From assembly GCA_049602155.1 (NCBI GenBank), contig JBMYRH010000001.1, forward strand, positions 248,001-312,000: DNA of 64,000 bases, in the 5' to 3' direction. Positions 35,094 to 44,717 of this stretch are shown piece after piece. The notes beneath the pieces are model-generated. The model saw nothing but the letters and a program-made list of their open reading frames with translations, was not told where the DNA came from and did no database searches. Every line of letters begins with the position of its first letter. Within the stretch, counting starts at the first letter, position 1. The translations under genes and the position numbers were made by a program. Source of the DNA: JBMYRH01 sp049602155 (GTDB taxonomy: Bacteria; Myxococcota_A; UBA9042; PHBI01; JBMYRH01).

Positions 35094-35582
35094 ATGCAGC
35101 TCCAGCCTGAACTCATCCGCGATGTCGCAATATTCGGTGGCCTCAGTGAGGAGACCCTCGCCTTTTTAATCCACCGCGCTGAGTGTGTCTCAGTGAAGTG
35201 TGGCGAGGACTTCCTCCGTGAAGGTGAGATGGGGACGAGCTTCTTTGTGCTTGAGACAGGCGCGGTGCAGGTCACAAAGGTCTCCTTGGCCAAGAGCATC
35301 TTGCTCTGCGAATTCGGACCAGGCGCGGCATTCGGTGAGATGAGCCTGCTCGCGGTGATGCCGCGCAGCGCCACCATCTCGGCTACGGAAGACTGCACAG
35401 CGATCGAGATCTCCAACCGCTCGCTCTTCGAACTCTACGAGGCCAACGCCCATGAATTCGCGATGCTGATTATGAACCTCGGGCGTGAGGTCGCGCGACG
35501 CCTCTGGGAGACCAATGAGCGCCTCTTCGCGCTCTCGGCAGAGCGCTCGGTCAGCCTGCGACGACGTCGCGACGCTCAATGA
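35094..35582 (+). CDS. Stand-alone cyclic-nucleotide-binding domain protein, 162 aa
   Basis: A single cNMP-binding fold without a DNA-binding helix-turn-helix. Visible are FLREGEMGTSFFVLETGAVQ and the phosphate-binding-cassette region FGPGAAFGEMSLLAVMPRSATI; the Glu and Arg fit a cyclic-nucleotide contact. The C terminus is a basic helix (REVARRLWETNERL). A strong AAGGAGATGT site precedes the ATG. It resembles the sensor half of the PP2C fusion at 19888-21120. It may regulate a partner by binding; the 3' end overlaps the convergent gene by 32 bp. Confidence 0.88.
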   Translation: MQLQPELIRDVAIFGGLSEETLAFLIHRAECVSVKCGEDFLREGEMGTSFFVLETGAVQVTKVSLAKSILLCEFGPGAAFGEMSLLAVMPRSATISATEDCTAIEISNRSLFELYEANAHEFAMLIMNLGREVARRLWETNERLFALSAERSVSLRRRRDAQ

Positions 35583-37563
35583 CCACCGACTCCGGATGGT
35601 CGGAGCCTGGTGGGACGATGAGGAGCTCGATCTCGGTCCCAGTCTCCCCCCGAATCAGCTCCACAGCGCGGCGCAGGTCAAGCTCCTCCGCGTCCTGACC
35701 GTTGATCCCGAGGATCACCGTGCCCTTCGCGATCCCAAGATCTGCAGTGGGGGTGTCTTCAAAGACACGAAGAAATTCGATCCCTCGAGATGTCTTTCGG
35801 AGCTGCGCCCCAATCCCTGAGTACTCCAATTGCCGGCGCCCTGGCTCACTCGCGCTCAGGCGAATCTCGCCTAATTCCAGTTCATCGCCCTCGACGGGAT
35901 CAATCCCGGACACCATCCGCGTCCGATAGCCCTTTGCGCTGGCCCTCAAGGTCAGCCGCTGCGCACGCAGCCCCTCAATCCTGAAATTCCCATCCGCGTC
36001 GGTCCGCGTATAAGCGCCCTCAGCACCACGCCCGTAGCCCTTGAACGTGACGCGCACAACCCCTTGGACAGGCTCCCCTGTCGCGTCATCGACCAAGCGC
36101 CCGACCGCCGCACCACCACCATCGCACCTTATAGTGCCAGCGTCCGCCACCTCATTGGCGACGACCTCCACGCCAGCCACCTCTGCGGGCAAGAGCCCGG
36201 GAGGTACGACGCGAACCGTATACGGACCCGGTGCCATGGAGCGCAGCTCAAACTTGCCCTCGCCGCTGCGGATCTGGCGGCGTTTACCGCCACGCTTGCT
36301 CCCTTCTGGCTTCGCGATAACCGTGAACACTCGAACTGGGCGCCCCGCGCTGTCCACGACGCGCCCAACGAGGCGCCCACCGGCCGTCAATTGGAGGGTC
36401 GGTTCATCATCAAATCGTGTCACCTCGAGCAGGGTGCTGGGCCCGTGATCGGTGTGACTGGCGCGGAGCGCGATCGGCAACTCCCGGACAGAGGGCAGCA
36501 CAAACCGCCCCTGCCGATCGCTCCGGGTCACCGGACGACGACGCCACCGACCATCCGCCCCCCGCAGGGAGATAGCTGCATAAGCTGCGGGCTCTCCCTC
36601 CGGCGTCAGGACCAACCCGAGGATGCCATCGACTTCACGCATCTTGAGGGTCACCTCAACGTCCGCGTCCGTCTCCACCTGCACCTGAATGGGCGCCGCG
36701 AGCTCCCACCCAGCGAGCCTCGCCGTGACCTTGATACGCCCCGGTGGTACGCCCTCGAAGAGGAAGGCGCCGTCAGATTCGGACTCAGTCGTCCGGGGCC
36801 GCGCGGTGCCCCCTGTCACGATGCGCACCACGGCCCCTTCAAGGGCACGGCCAGAGGCATCCGAAACGCGGCCCAGGACCGTGCCACCCGCGACGAGGTG
36901 GATCGTCAGGTCGTGGAGCGTCCCACCTGGCTGCAGATAAAAGGACTCCGTCTCAGTAAACCCGTGTTCGTCGTGCTCCGCGAGCACCTGCATGCGGCCC
37001 GGCAGCAAACGCTTGAGGTCGAAGTGCCCTTTGTCGTTGGTGCGGGTTGGGATCGTCACGCTGAAGACCTCTGACTCACCAGGTGCCTCGAGATAAAGGA
37101 GCGTGAGCGTCACATCACTCAAGGGCCCTGATGGCCCAAGGACCTGGCCCGTCACCTGCGCCGAGCGGCTCACTCGGAGTTCGACCTCCTCCAGCGGCTC
37201 TCCCTCAAAGGTCACCTCGACGGGGGCTCCACCCGAGGGGCCCCCTCGCAAGTAGGCCTGGCTCTGAACGTCGAGCGCACACACACCTTCGGACACCGTC
37301 TCAAACACAAAGGCGCCGTCATCCTCGGTCACCGCACTCTGGACCTCACCAGAGCAGGTGAGCTGGACTTCTACTCCCGCGACACCGCGTCCGCCTGCGC
37401 GATCTACCACCGCCCCAGCCAGGTCTGGGGTGGCGATGACCTCAGGTGCCGAGACCACGGGAGGAGGCGACTCCGTGCGGAGCTCCTCCCCCTGCCCTTG
37501 CCACCAGAGCACGACGCCGCCAAGCACCGCGCAGAGGCCGATCCAGCGAACGCGACGGCTCAA
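35551..37563 (-). CDS. Carboxypeptidase-regulatory-like repeat protein with C-terminal PDZ domain, 670 aa
   Basis: An exported, membrane-anchored protein: an N-terminal hydrophobic segment (IGLCAVLGGVVLWW) is followed by six or so beta-sandwich units of carboxypeptidase-regulatory type (LAGAVVDRAGGRGVAGVEV, VLGRVSDASGRALEGAVVRI, LVGRVVDSAGRPV, AVGRLVDDATGEPVQGVVR). It ends in a PDZ domain (IGAQLRKTSRGIEF, GIAKGTVILGINGQDAEEL). The TTG start overlaps the stop of the AgmX-like gene, so the two form one minus-strand operon. It is likely a periplasmic structural or scaffold protein; no protease triad is visible. Confidence 0.86.
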   Translation of the reverse strand: MSRRVRWIGLCAVLGGVVLWWQGQGEELRTESPPPVVSAPEVIATPDLAGAVVDRAGGRGVAGVEVQLTCSGEVQSAVTEDDGAFVFETVSEGVCALDVQSQAYLRGGPSGGAPVEVTFEGEPLEEVELRVSRSAQVTGQVLGPSGPLSDVTLTLLYLEAPGESEVFSVTIPTRTNDKGHFDLKRLLPGRMQVLAEHDEHGFTETESFYLQPGGTLHDLTIHLVAGGTVLGRVSDASGRALEGAVVRIVTGGTARPRTTESESDGAFLFEGVPPGRIKVTARLAGWELAAPIQVQVETDADVEVTLKMREVDGILGLVLTPEGEPAAYAAISLRGADGRWRRRPVTRSDRQGRFVLPSVRELPIALRASHTDHGPSTLLEVTRFDDEPTLQLTAGGRLVGRVVDSAGRPVRVFTVIAKPEGSKRGGKRRQIRSGEGKFELRSMAPGPYTVRVVPPGLLPAEVAGVEVVANEVADAGTIRCDGGGAAVGRLVDDATGEPVQGVVRVTFKGYGRGAEGAYTRTDADGNFRIEGLRAQRLTLRASAKGYRTRMVSGIDPVEGDELELGEIRLSASEPGRRQLEYSGIGAQLRKTSRGIEFLRVFEDTPTADLGIAKGTVILGINGQDAEELDLRRAVELIRGETGTEIELLIVPPGSDHPESVVIERRDVVAG

Positions 37564-40545
37564 ATCGTGAACGGTAACGAGAACGTCTCGCTCGTCTCGC
37601 CCTTCGGGAAGATAGAGCGCCAGAATACGTTTGCGATGCAGCTCTTCTTGCGCTCGTTCTTGGTGCCCTTGATGCGCACGCTCGTCACCTTACCGGTCAG
37701 CGCGATCGTAAAGGTCACCTTCACTTTCTCATCTAGGTCACTCTTGCACTGCGCCAAGAGGCGCCGCTTCTTACCGATGATGCCCGTGATCTTCTTGGCA
37801 CGGTCACTGAAGGTCGTCAGCCCTTTCTTCTCCGCCTTCTTCTTGCGGATATCCGACAAGGTCTTGGAAGCCGTCGGGAGCTTGATCTCCGCTTTCCCTC
37901 CCTTGGCCGCCGAGAGCTGTGAGAACTCCCGGGCGCTCATCTTCTTCACTTTCCCGGCGCGCTCGGCCTCTTTCTTGGCCTTCTGCGCGACACGAGGTTC
38001 ACCACCGCTCTTCGCGGCCTTGGCCGCCCCCAACGACGCTGATTTCTTCTTCGACGTGGCCTTCGCCTTCGCAGGGCTGGCCTCAGCTCGCTTCGGCGCT
38101 ACCTTGTCCGAAGGGGGCTGCGCGTCGCCTCCCTGCCTCCGATTCATCACACCACCCGGAGCGGCCGGCATGACCTCCTCCGATGGCACCTCATAGAGCG
38201 CTCGCTTCACCTCTGGGGCGGCCTTGCTTGGACCATAGTCCGGCTGCTCCGCAGAGTCCTGCATCGCGCCATTGAGCGCCACGGCGCCTACACCAAGGGC
38301 GATCAAGCCCGTCGCTGCAACGGCCACGATCATCGCCCGTTTTCGGGTGTTCGCCTCAAGCTTCTCGACGACCGAGAATTCTTTGCGAAGGGTCTTGAGC
38401 TCCGAGCGAGACGGCGCGTCGATAGCTGACAAGACATCGAGCTCTGGCGCGGCCTCTAGCGCCTTTTTCAGCATCGCCTTGTCGGTCTTGGATGCCTTGC
38501 CCGCGTACTTCATGCTCTGCCCAAGGATCGCCTCAAGCTGAGTCTGTGAGTCCAGCACGCCGGCCTTATTGCGCGGCGGCTTCTCGCCGATTGGTGGCGC
38601 GTCGGGTGCCTTGGGCTTGTCCTTGGACCACCCGGGGACCTCATCGAACCAAGCGTCTACATCATCCAGCCCATCGGAGGGCGCGGGCTTGGACACAGAC
38701 TGAGGGGCCTCGGAAGCGTTTGGCTCCTCGGAAGCGTTTGGCTCCTCGGAAGCGTTTGGCTCCTCGGAAGCGTTTGGCTCCNNNNNNNNNNNNNNNNNNN
38801 NNNNNNNNNNNNNNNNNNNNNNNNNNNNNNNNNNNNNNNNNNNNNNNNNNNNNNNNNNNNNNNNNNNNNNNNNNNNNNNCCTCAGATGCCACCTCGGCGG
38901 ATGCCCCGACTCGTGCTCCCTGTGTCTGCTCGGCGGTGCCCTGTTCAGCCTCGGGTGCTGATGCGGGGTCAACCTGGTCACCTTGACCAGCGGCCTGAGC
39001 TATCGCATCGGTCACCTCAGGCTCTGCAGCCTCTGGGTCGGAGGGAGCCTCAGACGACGCACCTTCAGATGCGGCTCGTTCGCCATCGTCCTCGGAAGCG
39101 CTTGTCTGATCGCTCGGCTCGCCGGGGAGCTCGGGGACCACCTCCTCATTCGGCGCACTGGGGAGCTCGGGGATGTCATCCTCGATCGGCTCAACGGGGA
39201 GCTCGGGGGCCATCTCCTCGATCGGGTCGGAGGGCATGTCAGGCAACTCCGGGACTCCTCCCGGACTATCCAGCGCCTCCACGTCCATGAGCTCAACGAG
39301 GAGGTCTTCTTGGGTCGTCGAGAGGCCCTCTGACTGAACCACCTCTTCGATGTCAGGGATGGCCTCGCGCATCGCGGCCATTGGATCTTCGACGGTCTTG
39401 CTCTGATCCTCAACGAATCGAATCTCCCCAAACGCCTCACGGCTCTGGGGTGTCGGATCTTCGACCGTCTTCGCCTGAGAGTCCGCTGGACGCGTCGACA
39501 TCGCAGCGAACATGGCGGCCGAGGCTTTCCCTACCTCGGACGTTGGCGCCTCGGTCGCAGCGGTGATGGAGGGCGACTCGGTGGCCACCGGGACCTCCAC
39601 GGTCTGCGTCGCGAGCTCGGGTCGTGCTGCTCCCTCGGAGCTCTCCTGTGCCGCCTCAGGCACGTCCACAGGCGCCTCATGCGGCTCTGAGGGCGCTGAA
39701 GGCTCTTCTGTAGACATCTCATCAGCATCGGGAGCGGGCGCCACTGCGGAGGCAGGTGCGTCGCCCGCGTCGTTTTCCGATGCGGGCCCCTCAGTCAAGG
39801 ACACGCCTTCCGCGTCCTCCTCGCGCGTCACGATGTCTGCTTCCGGGTCCTCGGTCGGCGCGCTCTCGACCTTAGGAGCGTCGACCGACGCCCCCTCGGT
39901 GGCTTCTGCTGAAGAGGCCTCCGCCTGCTCAACGACCGTGGCCGCTTCTGAAGGCGCCGCGGATGTGGGCGCTCCCGAGGCAGCGACCTCCCTCGGTTGA
40001 ACCTCAGAGGCGACGACCTCCGGTTTCGACGATGACTCCGGCTCAACAGGGGCGTTTTCAGGCTCAACAGGGTCGATTGACTCGGGCGCAGGTGCAGGGC
40101 TGTCACTCTCTGCTGCCGCTGCAGGCGCGGCCTCCTGTGAGCGAGTCGTGACCTCTTGTGCGTCTTGTGGCGGGGGGACCACTACCGGCGGCACGGGCGG
40201 CGCTGACGCGGCAGCCAAGAGACGTTCGAGCACCCCGATCTCAGCGATCTTGAGCCAGGCCTCCATCCCCTCGCGCCACGCGTAGTTATCTTCTGAGATG
40301 GTCCCGTCTTGCGCCAAGGACACAAGTGACGCCAGCGTCATAGGGCCGTGCTGACGCCCTCGGACGGCGACAAACCACTCCGCCTCCGCGGCAGGGGTTG
40401 CCGGCGTAGACGCCGCGGGCAACGCAGGATCGCGCACGTGCACGACCGCCCCGCAGGATTTACACCGAACTCGAAGGACGCGACCTGCGACTTTCTCATC
40501 CGGCAGCTTGTAGCGCGTGCGGCATTTGCCACAGGCGAAGATCAT
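37560..40545 (-). CDS. AgmX-like protein: zinc ribbon, GYF_2 domain, AgmX/PglI C-terminal domain (interrupted by assembly gap)
   Basis: Read as one gene broken by 98 undetermined bases. The N terminus is a zinc ribbon (FACGKCRTRYKLPDEKV, VRCKSCGAVV), then a GYF_2-type domain (EWFVAVRGRQHGPMTL, YAWREGMEAWLKIAEI). A long acidic Pro/Ala/Glu region contains the EPNASE hexapeptide repeat. A single membrane helix (IVAVAATGLIALGVGAVAL) leads to a basic Lys-rich region and an AgmX/PglI-type C-terminal domain with VKVTFTIALTGKVTSV. In Myxococcus AgmX acts in gliding motility; here the role is inferred. The two halves are out of frame across the gap by one base, so the N count is not exact. Confidence 0.8.
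38708..38779 (-). repeat. 18-bp tandem repeat, four complete units before the gap
   Basis: Four units of CCTCGGAAGCGTTTGGCT run up to the undetermined bases. On the coding strand they encode EPNASE repeats. The array probably continues into the gap, which would explain why assembly failed there. Confidence 0.9.
38782..38879. other. Assembly gap (98 N)
   Basis: Undetermined bases inside the AgmX-like gene next to an 18-bp tandem repeat. The reading frame differs by one base across it, so the true length is not 98. Confidence 0.97.
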
Positions 40546-40996
40546 AGTACGTCTCCCAAGGTGCGCCTTACCCGTAGACGCGACACTGTAACACTCGCTC
40601 CGTCCAGCGCCTAGGGCGTCGAGACGGATGCCCTAGATCGGCAGGTTTCGTAAGACGAACCCATCGAGCAACAGCCGCAGGAATCGTACTCTTCCGCAAA
40701 CTCGCGCAGGGGAGCAGTGTGCGAAACACTTCCGAATGACGCGGCGTCCACCGCCGGAACCGCACGATCAGCAGGTCACAGGAGGGCGAGATGAGCCTTG
40801 ACACATTACCGACCCAAGCTCTAGACTTCGCCGCCTATTGAGCATATAGCTCTAAATGCGCGGAATCTCTAGGTTTTCACCGCCTCTGAAGGTGGGTCGA
40901 GAGCCCCCGGGAATCCGCAACAATGTCAGGATTAAAGCGATTTACGCGTTTAACGGGATACGCGCGCCAGGTGCCGCGCACGAGAGGGAGACGACC
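40546..40996. promoter_or_regulatory. Divergent region between the AgmX-like and Cys-rich lipoprotein genes
   Basis: About 450 bp without a gene. The minus-strand AgmX-like gene has GGGAG just upstream of its ATG. On the plus strand a promoter sits at 40798-40827, implying a leader of roughly 165 bases before the Cys-rich gene. The leader contains the inverted repeat GAGC-ATATA-GCTC near 40841. No known riboswitch was recognised. Confidence 0.5.
40798..40827 (+). promoter_or_regulatory. Likely promoter of the Cys-rich lipoprotein gene
   Basis: A perfect -35 TTGACA is followed after 18 bases by TAGACT, a four-of-six match to the -10 consensus. It lies about 170 bases before the ATG. Confidence 0.55.
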
Positions 40997-43900
40997 ATGG
41001 TTCAGTTGAGATGGCGGCTTCTGGCCGTATTTTGTTCGGCTTTGTTCGCAATGACAGTCATCGGCTGCGGCGGAGGCAGTGGCGGCGATCAGACGCCCAC
41101 CACTGGCTGCAGCATCGAAGGAGTGGGCTGCTCCGAGTCGGTCTTCGGCCTGCAACTTGACTGCGAGTCCAACGGACACACCTGGGGCGCAATCACCTAT
41201 GACAACCAGGCTGATTGCGTCGCCGCCGGTGGCGAGTGGACGGAACCCGACGACGGCACTGGCGACGGTACTGGCGACGGTACTGGCGACGGCACTGGCG
41301 ACGGCACTGGCGACGGTACTGGCGACGGCACTAGCAACGGCAACGGCAACGGCGATGACGGCACCCCCGCGACTGGCGACTGCGCAGGCAAGACCTGTGG
41401 AGACGACGGCCAGGGCGGAAGCTGCGGCACCTGTGGCGCAGGCGACGTCTGCGACGCCAACGGCGTCTGCATCGCTGCTGCGGACTGTACAGATACGTGC
41501 GCGAGCACAGGGGCATCCTGCGGCACCGTCTGCGGCGAGAGCTGTGGCGTATGCGCCGTAAACGAGAACTGCAGCGCTGGCCAGTGCGCGTGCACCCCTG
41601 ACTGCACCGGCAAGGTCTGCGGCGATGACGGCTGCGGCGGAACCTGTGGCGCAGGATGCGCAACGGGCGAGAACTGCAGCAACGGTCAGTGCGTTGACTG
41701 CTGTGCGGGCAAAGAGTGTGGCGTCGTGAGCTGTGGCTCCGGCACCGTCGAGTGTGGCACCTGCACGGGCGCAGAGACCTGTGGCTTGGACAACACCTGC
41801 GGCATCCCAGGCCTGCCCAACGGCTCCTTCTGCGGCATCACCGCCGAGTGTCAGCCGAACATCCCGAACCCCCAGGATCCCTCAGAGGAGATCGCGAACC
41901 CCGAGTACCCCGGTTGCACCAGCGACCAGTGTGACTCCAACTTCTGCCTCTCCGACTTCGCTCCTGGCGAGGCTGTCTGGATCGACGCATGCTCGGTCAA
42001 GTGCACGATCACCAAGGACGACGTCAACAACGACACCGGCCTCCCCGGCGCTGACGGCGTCGAGGACGAGGACGCCCCCTTCACGGACTGCACCGGCTTC
42101 GAGGGTGGCGGACCAAACGGCGACTCTTGGAAGTGCGTCAGCTCTGGCCTCCCCGGCCAGGCCGCGACTGCGCTCTGCGTCCCTGGCACCACCTTCCGTG
42201 AGTGCGACGCAGACAGCGACTGCCCGGGCGAAGAGACCTGCCAGCTCACGCAGCTCGGTGGTCAGATGCAGGAGCGCTGCATGACCCCCGTCAGCACAGG
42301 TGACTGGGGCCAGGCCTCGTACCCGACCGGCATCTGCAACAGCGATCCATTCGACGGCGACGTGCACCTCTGCACCGGCGGCCTCTGCTTCACCTTCGGC
42401 TGCGTCCACTTCTGCTCGGACGACGCTGACTGTGACACCACCAAGATCGGTGACGGCGGCGCATGCATCGGCGGCGAGTGCTCGAACTGGCCTGGCAAAG
42501 AGTGCGCCGCAGACCTCGACTGCTCGGCATGGGAGTGCAACACCCCCTACAACCCGTTCGGCGACAACCTCCCCAGCTACTCCACTGGCATGTGCTTCCC
42601 CTCCGGCTGTGAGGACCAGAGCGATTGCCCTGACAACTTCTACTGCCGCTGGTGGTGGAATGGTGAGGAGACCATCGAGGCCGGCGGATGGGATCACCTC
42701 TGCCATGGCGCGTACCCCGACGGGGCTGAGCTCGGCGAGGCCTGCGACGCAGACCCCTCCGACAACATCCCAGGCGCTACCTGCGCTGCCCAAGACCTCT
42801 GCGTCGGCGGCTTCTGCTCCGCAATCTGCGCGACGGATGACCAGTGCGACACCGACGGCCCTGCCAACCAGAAGTGCGTGGTCGACGAGGTCCCCTTCGA
42901 CACCGATGACGACGGCTTCTACAACTACGTCCTCTCCTTGAACTACTGCCGCGCCTTCGAGGGCTACACCGGCGACTGCTTCTCCGAGATGACCTGTGGT
43001 GACGGCGAGTCCTGCAGCCCTTACGAAGTGGAGAACTGGATCGAGGACCCGGCTAACCCCGGTGAGATGATCCCTCACCCCGACGGTGGCTTCACCTTGA
43101 AGGGTGCCTGCACCGCAAACGACGAGAGCGCCGGAGCGCTCGGCACCTGGGGTGACTCCTGTGGTGTCGCTGGTACCGCGCCTTGCGAGTCCTTCTGCCT
43201 CGGCGCCGATGAGGCCGCCGGCGTCGCAGGAATCTGCACGCAGCTCTGCGAGAGCCACACCGACTGCCCGACAGTCGGCGAGGGTGACAACCAGATGCAG
43301 GGTCGCTGCCAGGGTGGTTCGAACTTCCGCGCTGGTTGGGGAACGACCTTCGACGTCATCACCGACGACCTCTACTACAGCCTCTGTGTCCCGACGACGC
43401 CGTCCTCTGAGCAGGACTGCAGCGACGGCACTGGCTGCCCCGAGGGCGAGGGCTGTGTCGGCTACCAGATCAACTTCGGTCCAGACTACGCAGCCAAGAC
43501 TGAGTACGTCTGTGAGGACACCACTGACTCCGCCGGTGCTGCACCGTCGAAGAGCACCGGTGACTCCTGTGACCCCGAGGCAACCGATGGTCAGGGCAAC
43601 CCGATCACCGAGTGCGGCGGCGTCTACTGCGTCGGCGATGTCGTCACCGCGGATGAGGCTGACCAGCAGTACTACTGCTCGCAGACCTGTAACCCCGACA
43701 ACGACACGTGTGCAGCTGATGGTTCCCCAGACATGGTCTGCCACGGCAGCATCTCGATGCCGAAGAAGGGCGCATATGCTGAGAACCAGAGCATGCTCTA
43801 CACGTGCCAGAAGGACCAAGAGTGCACCGCATGCGGCATCCACTCTGACTGTGTCGGCAACCGTGTGTGCGTGAACATGGGCACAGACGACGCGGACAAT

Positions 43901-44035
43901 GCGTTCTACGCATGCGTCGACGCCTGTGAGGCTGACGGCGACTGCGGCAGCGGCAGCTGCACCGAGGGCATGGACGGGTTCTCGAACCCCGCCATGGGCT
44001 GCTTCGACGAAGGCACCAACAAGTGCACCAACTAG
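40997..44035 (+). CDS. Large Cys-rich repeat lipoprotein, 1012 aa
   Basis: ATG 40997 follows GAGGGAG and starts a lipoprotein signal ending MTVIGC; the upstream frame to 40856 is probably leader. A DGTG tandem-repeat linker is followed by Cys-rich modules of the type CAGKTCGDDGQGGSCGTC and CTGKVCGDDGCGGTCGAGC, and ADCTDTCASTGASCGTVCG. Later parts have CSSDxDC-like pairs (ECDADSDCPGEETCQ, DQSDCPDNFYC). Cysteines are spaced as in disulfide-rich surface domains. It is likely a cell-surface protein, possibly adhesive or structural. A Rho-independent terminator follows. A similar module set occurs in the lipoprotein at 59538. Confidence 0.9.
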   Translation: MVQLRWRLLAVFCSALFAMTVIGCGGGSGGDQTPTTGCSIEGVGCSESVFGLQLDCESNGHTWGAITYDNQADCVAAGGEWTEPDDGTGDGTGDGTGDGTGDGTGDGTGDGTSNGNGNGDDGTPATGDCAGKTCGDDGQGGSCGTCGAGDVCDANGVCIAAADCTDTCASTGASCGTVCGESCGVCAVNENCSAGQCACTPDCTGKVCGDDGCGGTCGAGCATGENCSNGQCVDCCAGKECGVVSCGSGTVECGTCTGAETCGLDNTCGIPGLPNGSFCGITAECQPNIPNPQDPSEEIANPEYPGCTSDQCDSNFCLSDFAPGEAVWIDACSVKCTITKDDVNNDTGLPGADGVEDEDAPFTDCTGFEGGGPNGDSWKCVSSGLPGQAATALCVPGTTFRECDADSDCPGEETCQLTQLGGQMQERCMTPVSTGDWGQASYPTGICNSDPFDGDVHLCTGGLCFTFGCVHFCSDDADCDTTKIGDGGACIGGECSNWPGKECAADLDCSAWECNTPYNPFGDNLPSYSTGMCFPSGCEDQSDCPDNFYCRWWWNGEETIEAGGWDHLCHGAYPDGAELGEACDADPSDNIPGATCAAQDLCVGGFCSAICATDDQCDTDGPANQKCVVDEVPFDTDDDGFYNYVLSLNYCRAFEGYTGDCFSEMTCGDGESCSPYEVENWIEDPANPGEMIPHPDGGFTLKGACTANDESAGALGTWGDSCGVAGTAPCESFCLGADEAAGVAGICTQLCESHTDCPTVGEGDNQMQGRCQGGSNFRAGWGTTFDVITDDLYYSLCVPTTPSSEQDCSDGTGCPEGEGCVGYQINFGPDYAAKTEYVCEDTTDSAGAAPSKSTGDSCDPEATDGQGNPITECGGVYCVGDVVTADEADQQYYCSQTCNPDNDTCAADGSPDMVCHGSISMPKKGAYAENQSMLYTCQKDQECTACGIHSDCVGNRVCVNMGTDDADNAFYACVDACEADGDCGSGSCTEGMDGFSNPAMGCFDEGTNKCTN
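41252..41335 (+). repeat. 12-bp tandem repeat encoding DGTG units
   Basis: Seven units of GACGGYACTGGC (the last diverged) encode a Gly/Asp/Thr linker between the lipoprotein anchor and the Cys-rich modules. Copy number could vary by slippage without breaking the frame. Confidence 0.85.
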
Positions 44036-44074
44036 GTTAGAAGCCGGCGACCAAAGGTCGCCACGATCCGTCAA

Positions 44075-44114
44075 GGGGCGGGGAGCAGAGCGCTCCTCGC
44101 CCCTTTTCTTTTTT
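44075..44114 (+). terminator. Rho-independent terminator after the Cys-rich lipoprotein
   Basis: A 12-bp stem (GGGGCGGGGAGC with GCTCCTCGCCCC, one G-T pair) with loop AGAGC, followed by TTTTCTTTTTT. Confidence 0.93.
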
Positions 44115-44243
44115 GAGCATATTTAGGCTTCGCAGTGGTCCGTTCAGATAGGGGCTAGATGTCGCTTGACGACCGCATAGCCCCGTGCTACTTGCCGGGC
44201 GCCTTCGGGCGACCCACGGTGCAGGACACGAGGACTATACGCC
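44115..44243 (+). promoter_or_regulatory. Leader and probable promoter of the ATP synthase operon
   Basis: Between the terminator and the first atp gene. TTGACG (44166-44171) with TACTTG 17 bases later is a possible promoter, and a GC-rich inverted repeat GGGCG-CCTT-CGGGCG lies near 44200. Assignment is tentative. Confidence 0.35.
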
Positions 44244-44717
44244 ATGCTGCCCTCTCTCCAGGAACATATCCTACAAGCCGGAACGGTCGATCTCGACGGG
44301 TCTTATCTCGTCCAGTTGGCCATATTCATGGTGTTTGCCGTGATCTTGAACTTCCTCGTGGTCAAGCCACTGGGTCGTTTGCAAGAGCTCCGGTACGCAC
44401 GCATGGCTGGCGCGCGTATCGAAGCTGAGAAGATGGATCTCCGCGCTGCCGAGGCAAGGAACTCCTACGAAGGCAGCATCACCGATGCTCGCAATACCGC
44501 TGTAGGCCTCCGCGAGACGGCACGTGACGCCGCGACATCGACGGTCCGCAGCTCGGTCGAGGCCGTCAAAGGTGAGTCCGCGAAGAGCCTCGAGGCTGGC
44601 CGCGCCGTCCTTAGTGAGAGCGCCGAGAAGAGCAAAGTTCAACTTGAGGCGGAGGTCCAGACCCTCGCCACCCTGATCGCCGACGAGCTCCTGAACACGA
44701 AGGGGGGCGCAGCATGA
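44244..44717 (+). CDS. ATP synthase Fo subunit b' (AtpF-like), 157 aa
   Basis: A peripheral-stalk subunit of the F1Fo ATP synthase: one N-terminal membrane helix (LVQLAIFMVFAVILNFLVV) followed by a long charged coiled-coil helix (ELRYARMAGARIEAEKMDLR onward). Two b-type subunits in tandem (this and the next) fit a b/b' heterodimer stalk. The ATG has GAGG about 10 bases upstream. The stop overlaps the next start as ATGA. Confidence 0.87.
   Translation: MLPSLQEHILQAGTVDLDGSYLVQLAIFMVFAVILNFLVVKPLGRLQELRYARMAGARIEAEKMDLRAAEARNSYEGSITDARNTAVGLRETARDAATSTVRSSVEAVKGESAKSLEAGRAVLSESAEKSKVQLEAEVQTLATLIADELLNTKGGAA

Noticed and set aside
38662..40545. Two separate genes on either side of the undetermined bases
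   Set aside because: The left half has the membrane and C-terminal domains and the right half the zinc ribbon and GYF_2 domains of one known architecture, and repeat context continues across the gap.
41882..44074. A 730-codon open frame antisense to the Cys-rich lipoprotein
   Set aside because: It mirrors a GC-rich gene with biased third positions, has no ribosome site and no recognisable domain, while the sense frame has a signal peptide, Cys modules and a terminator.
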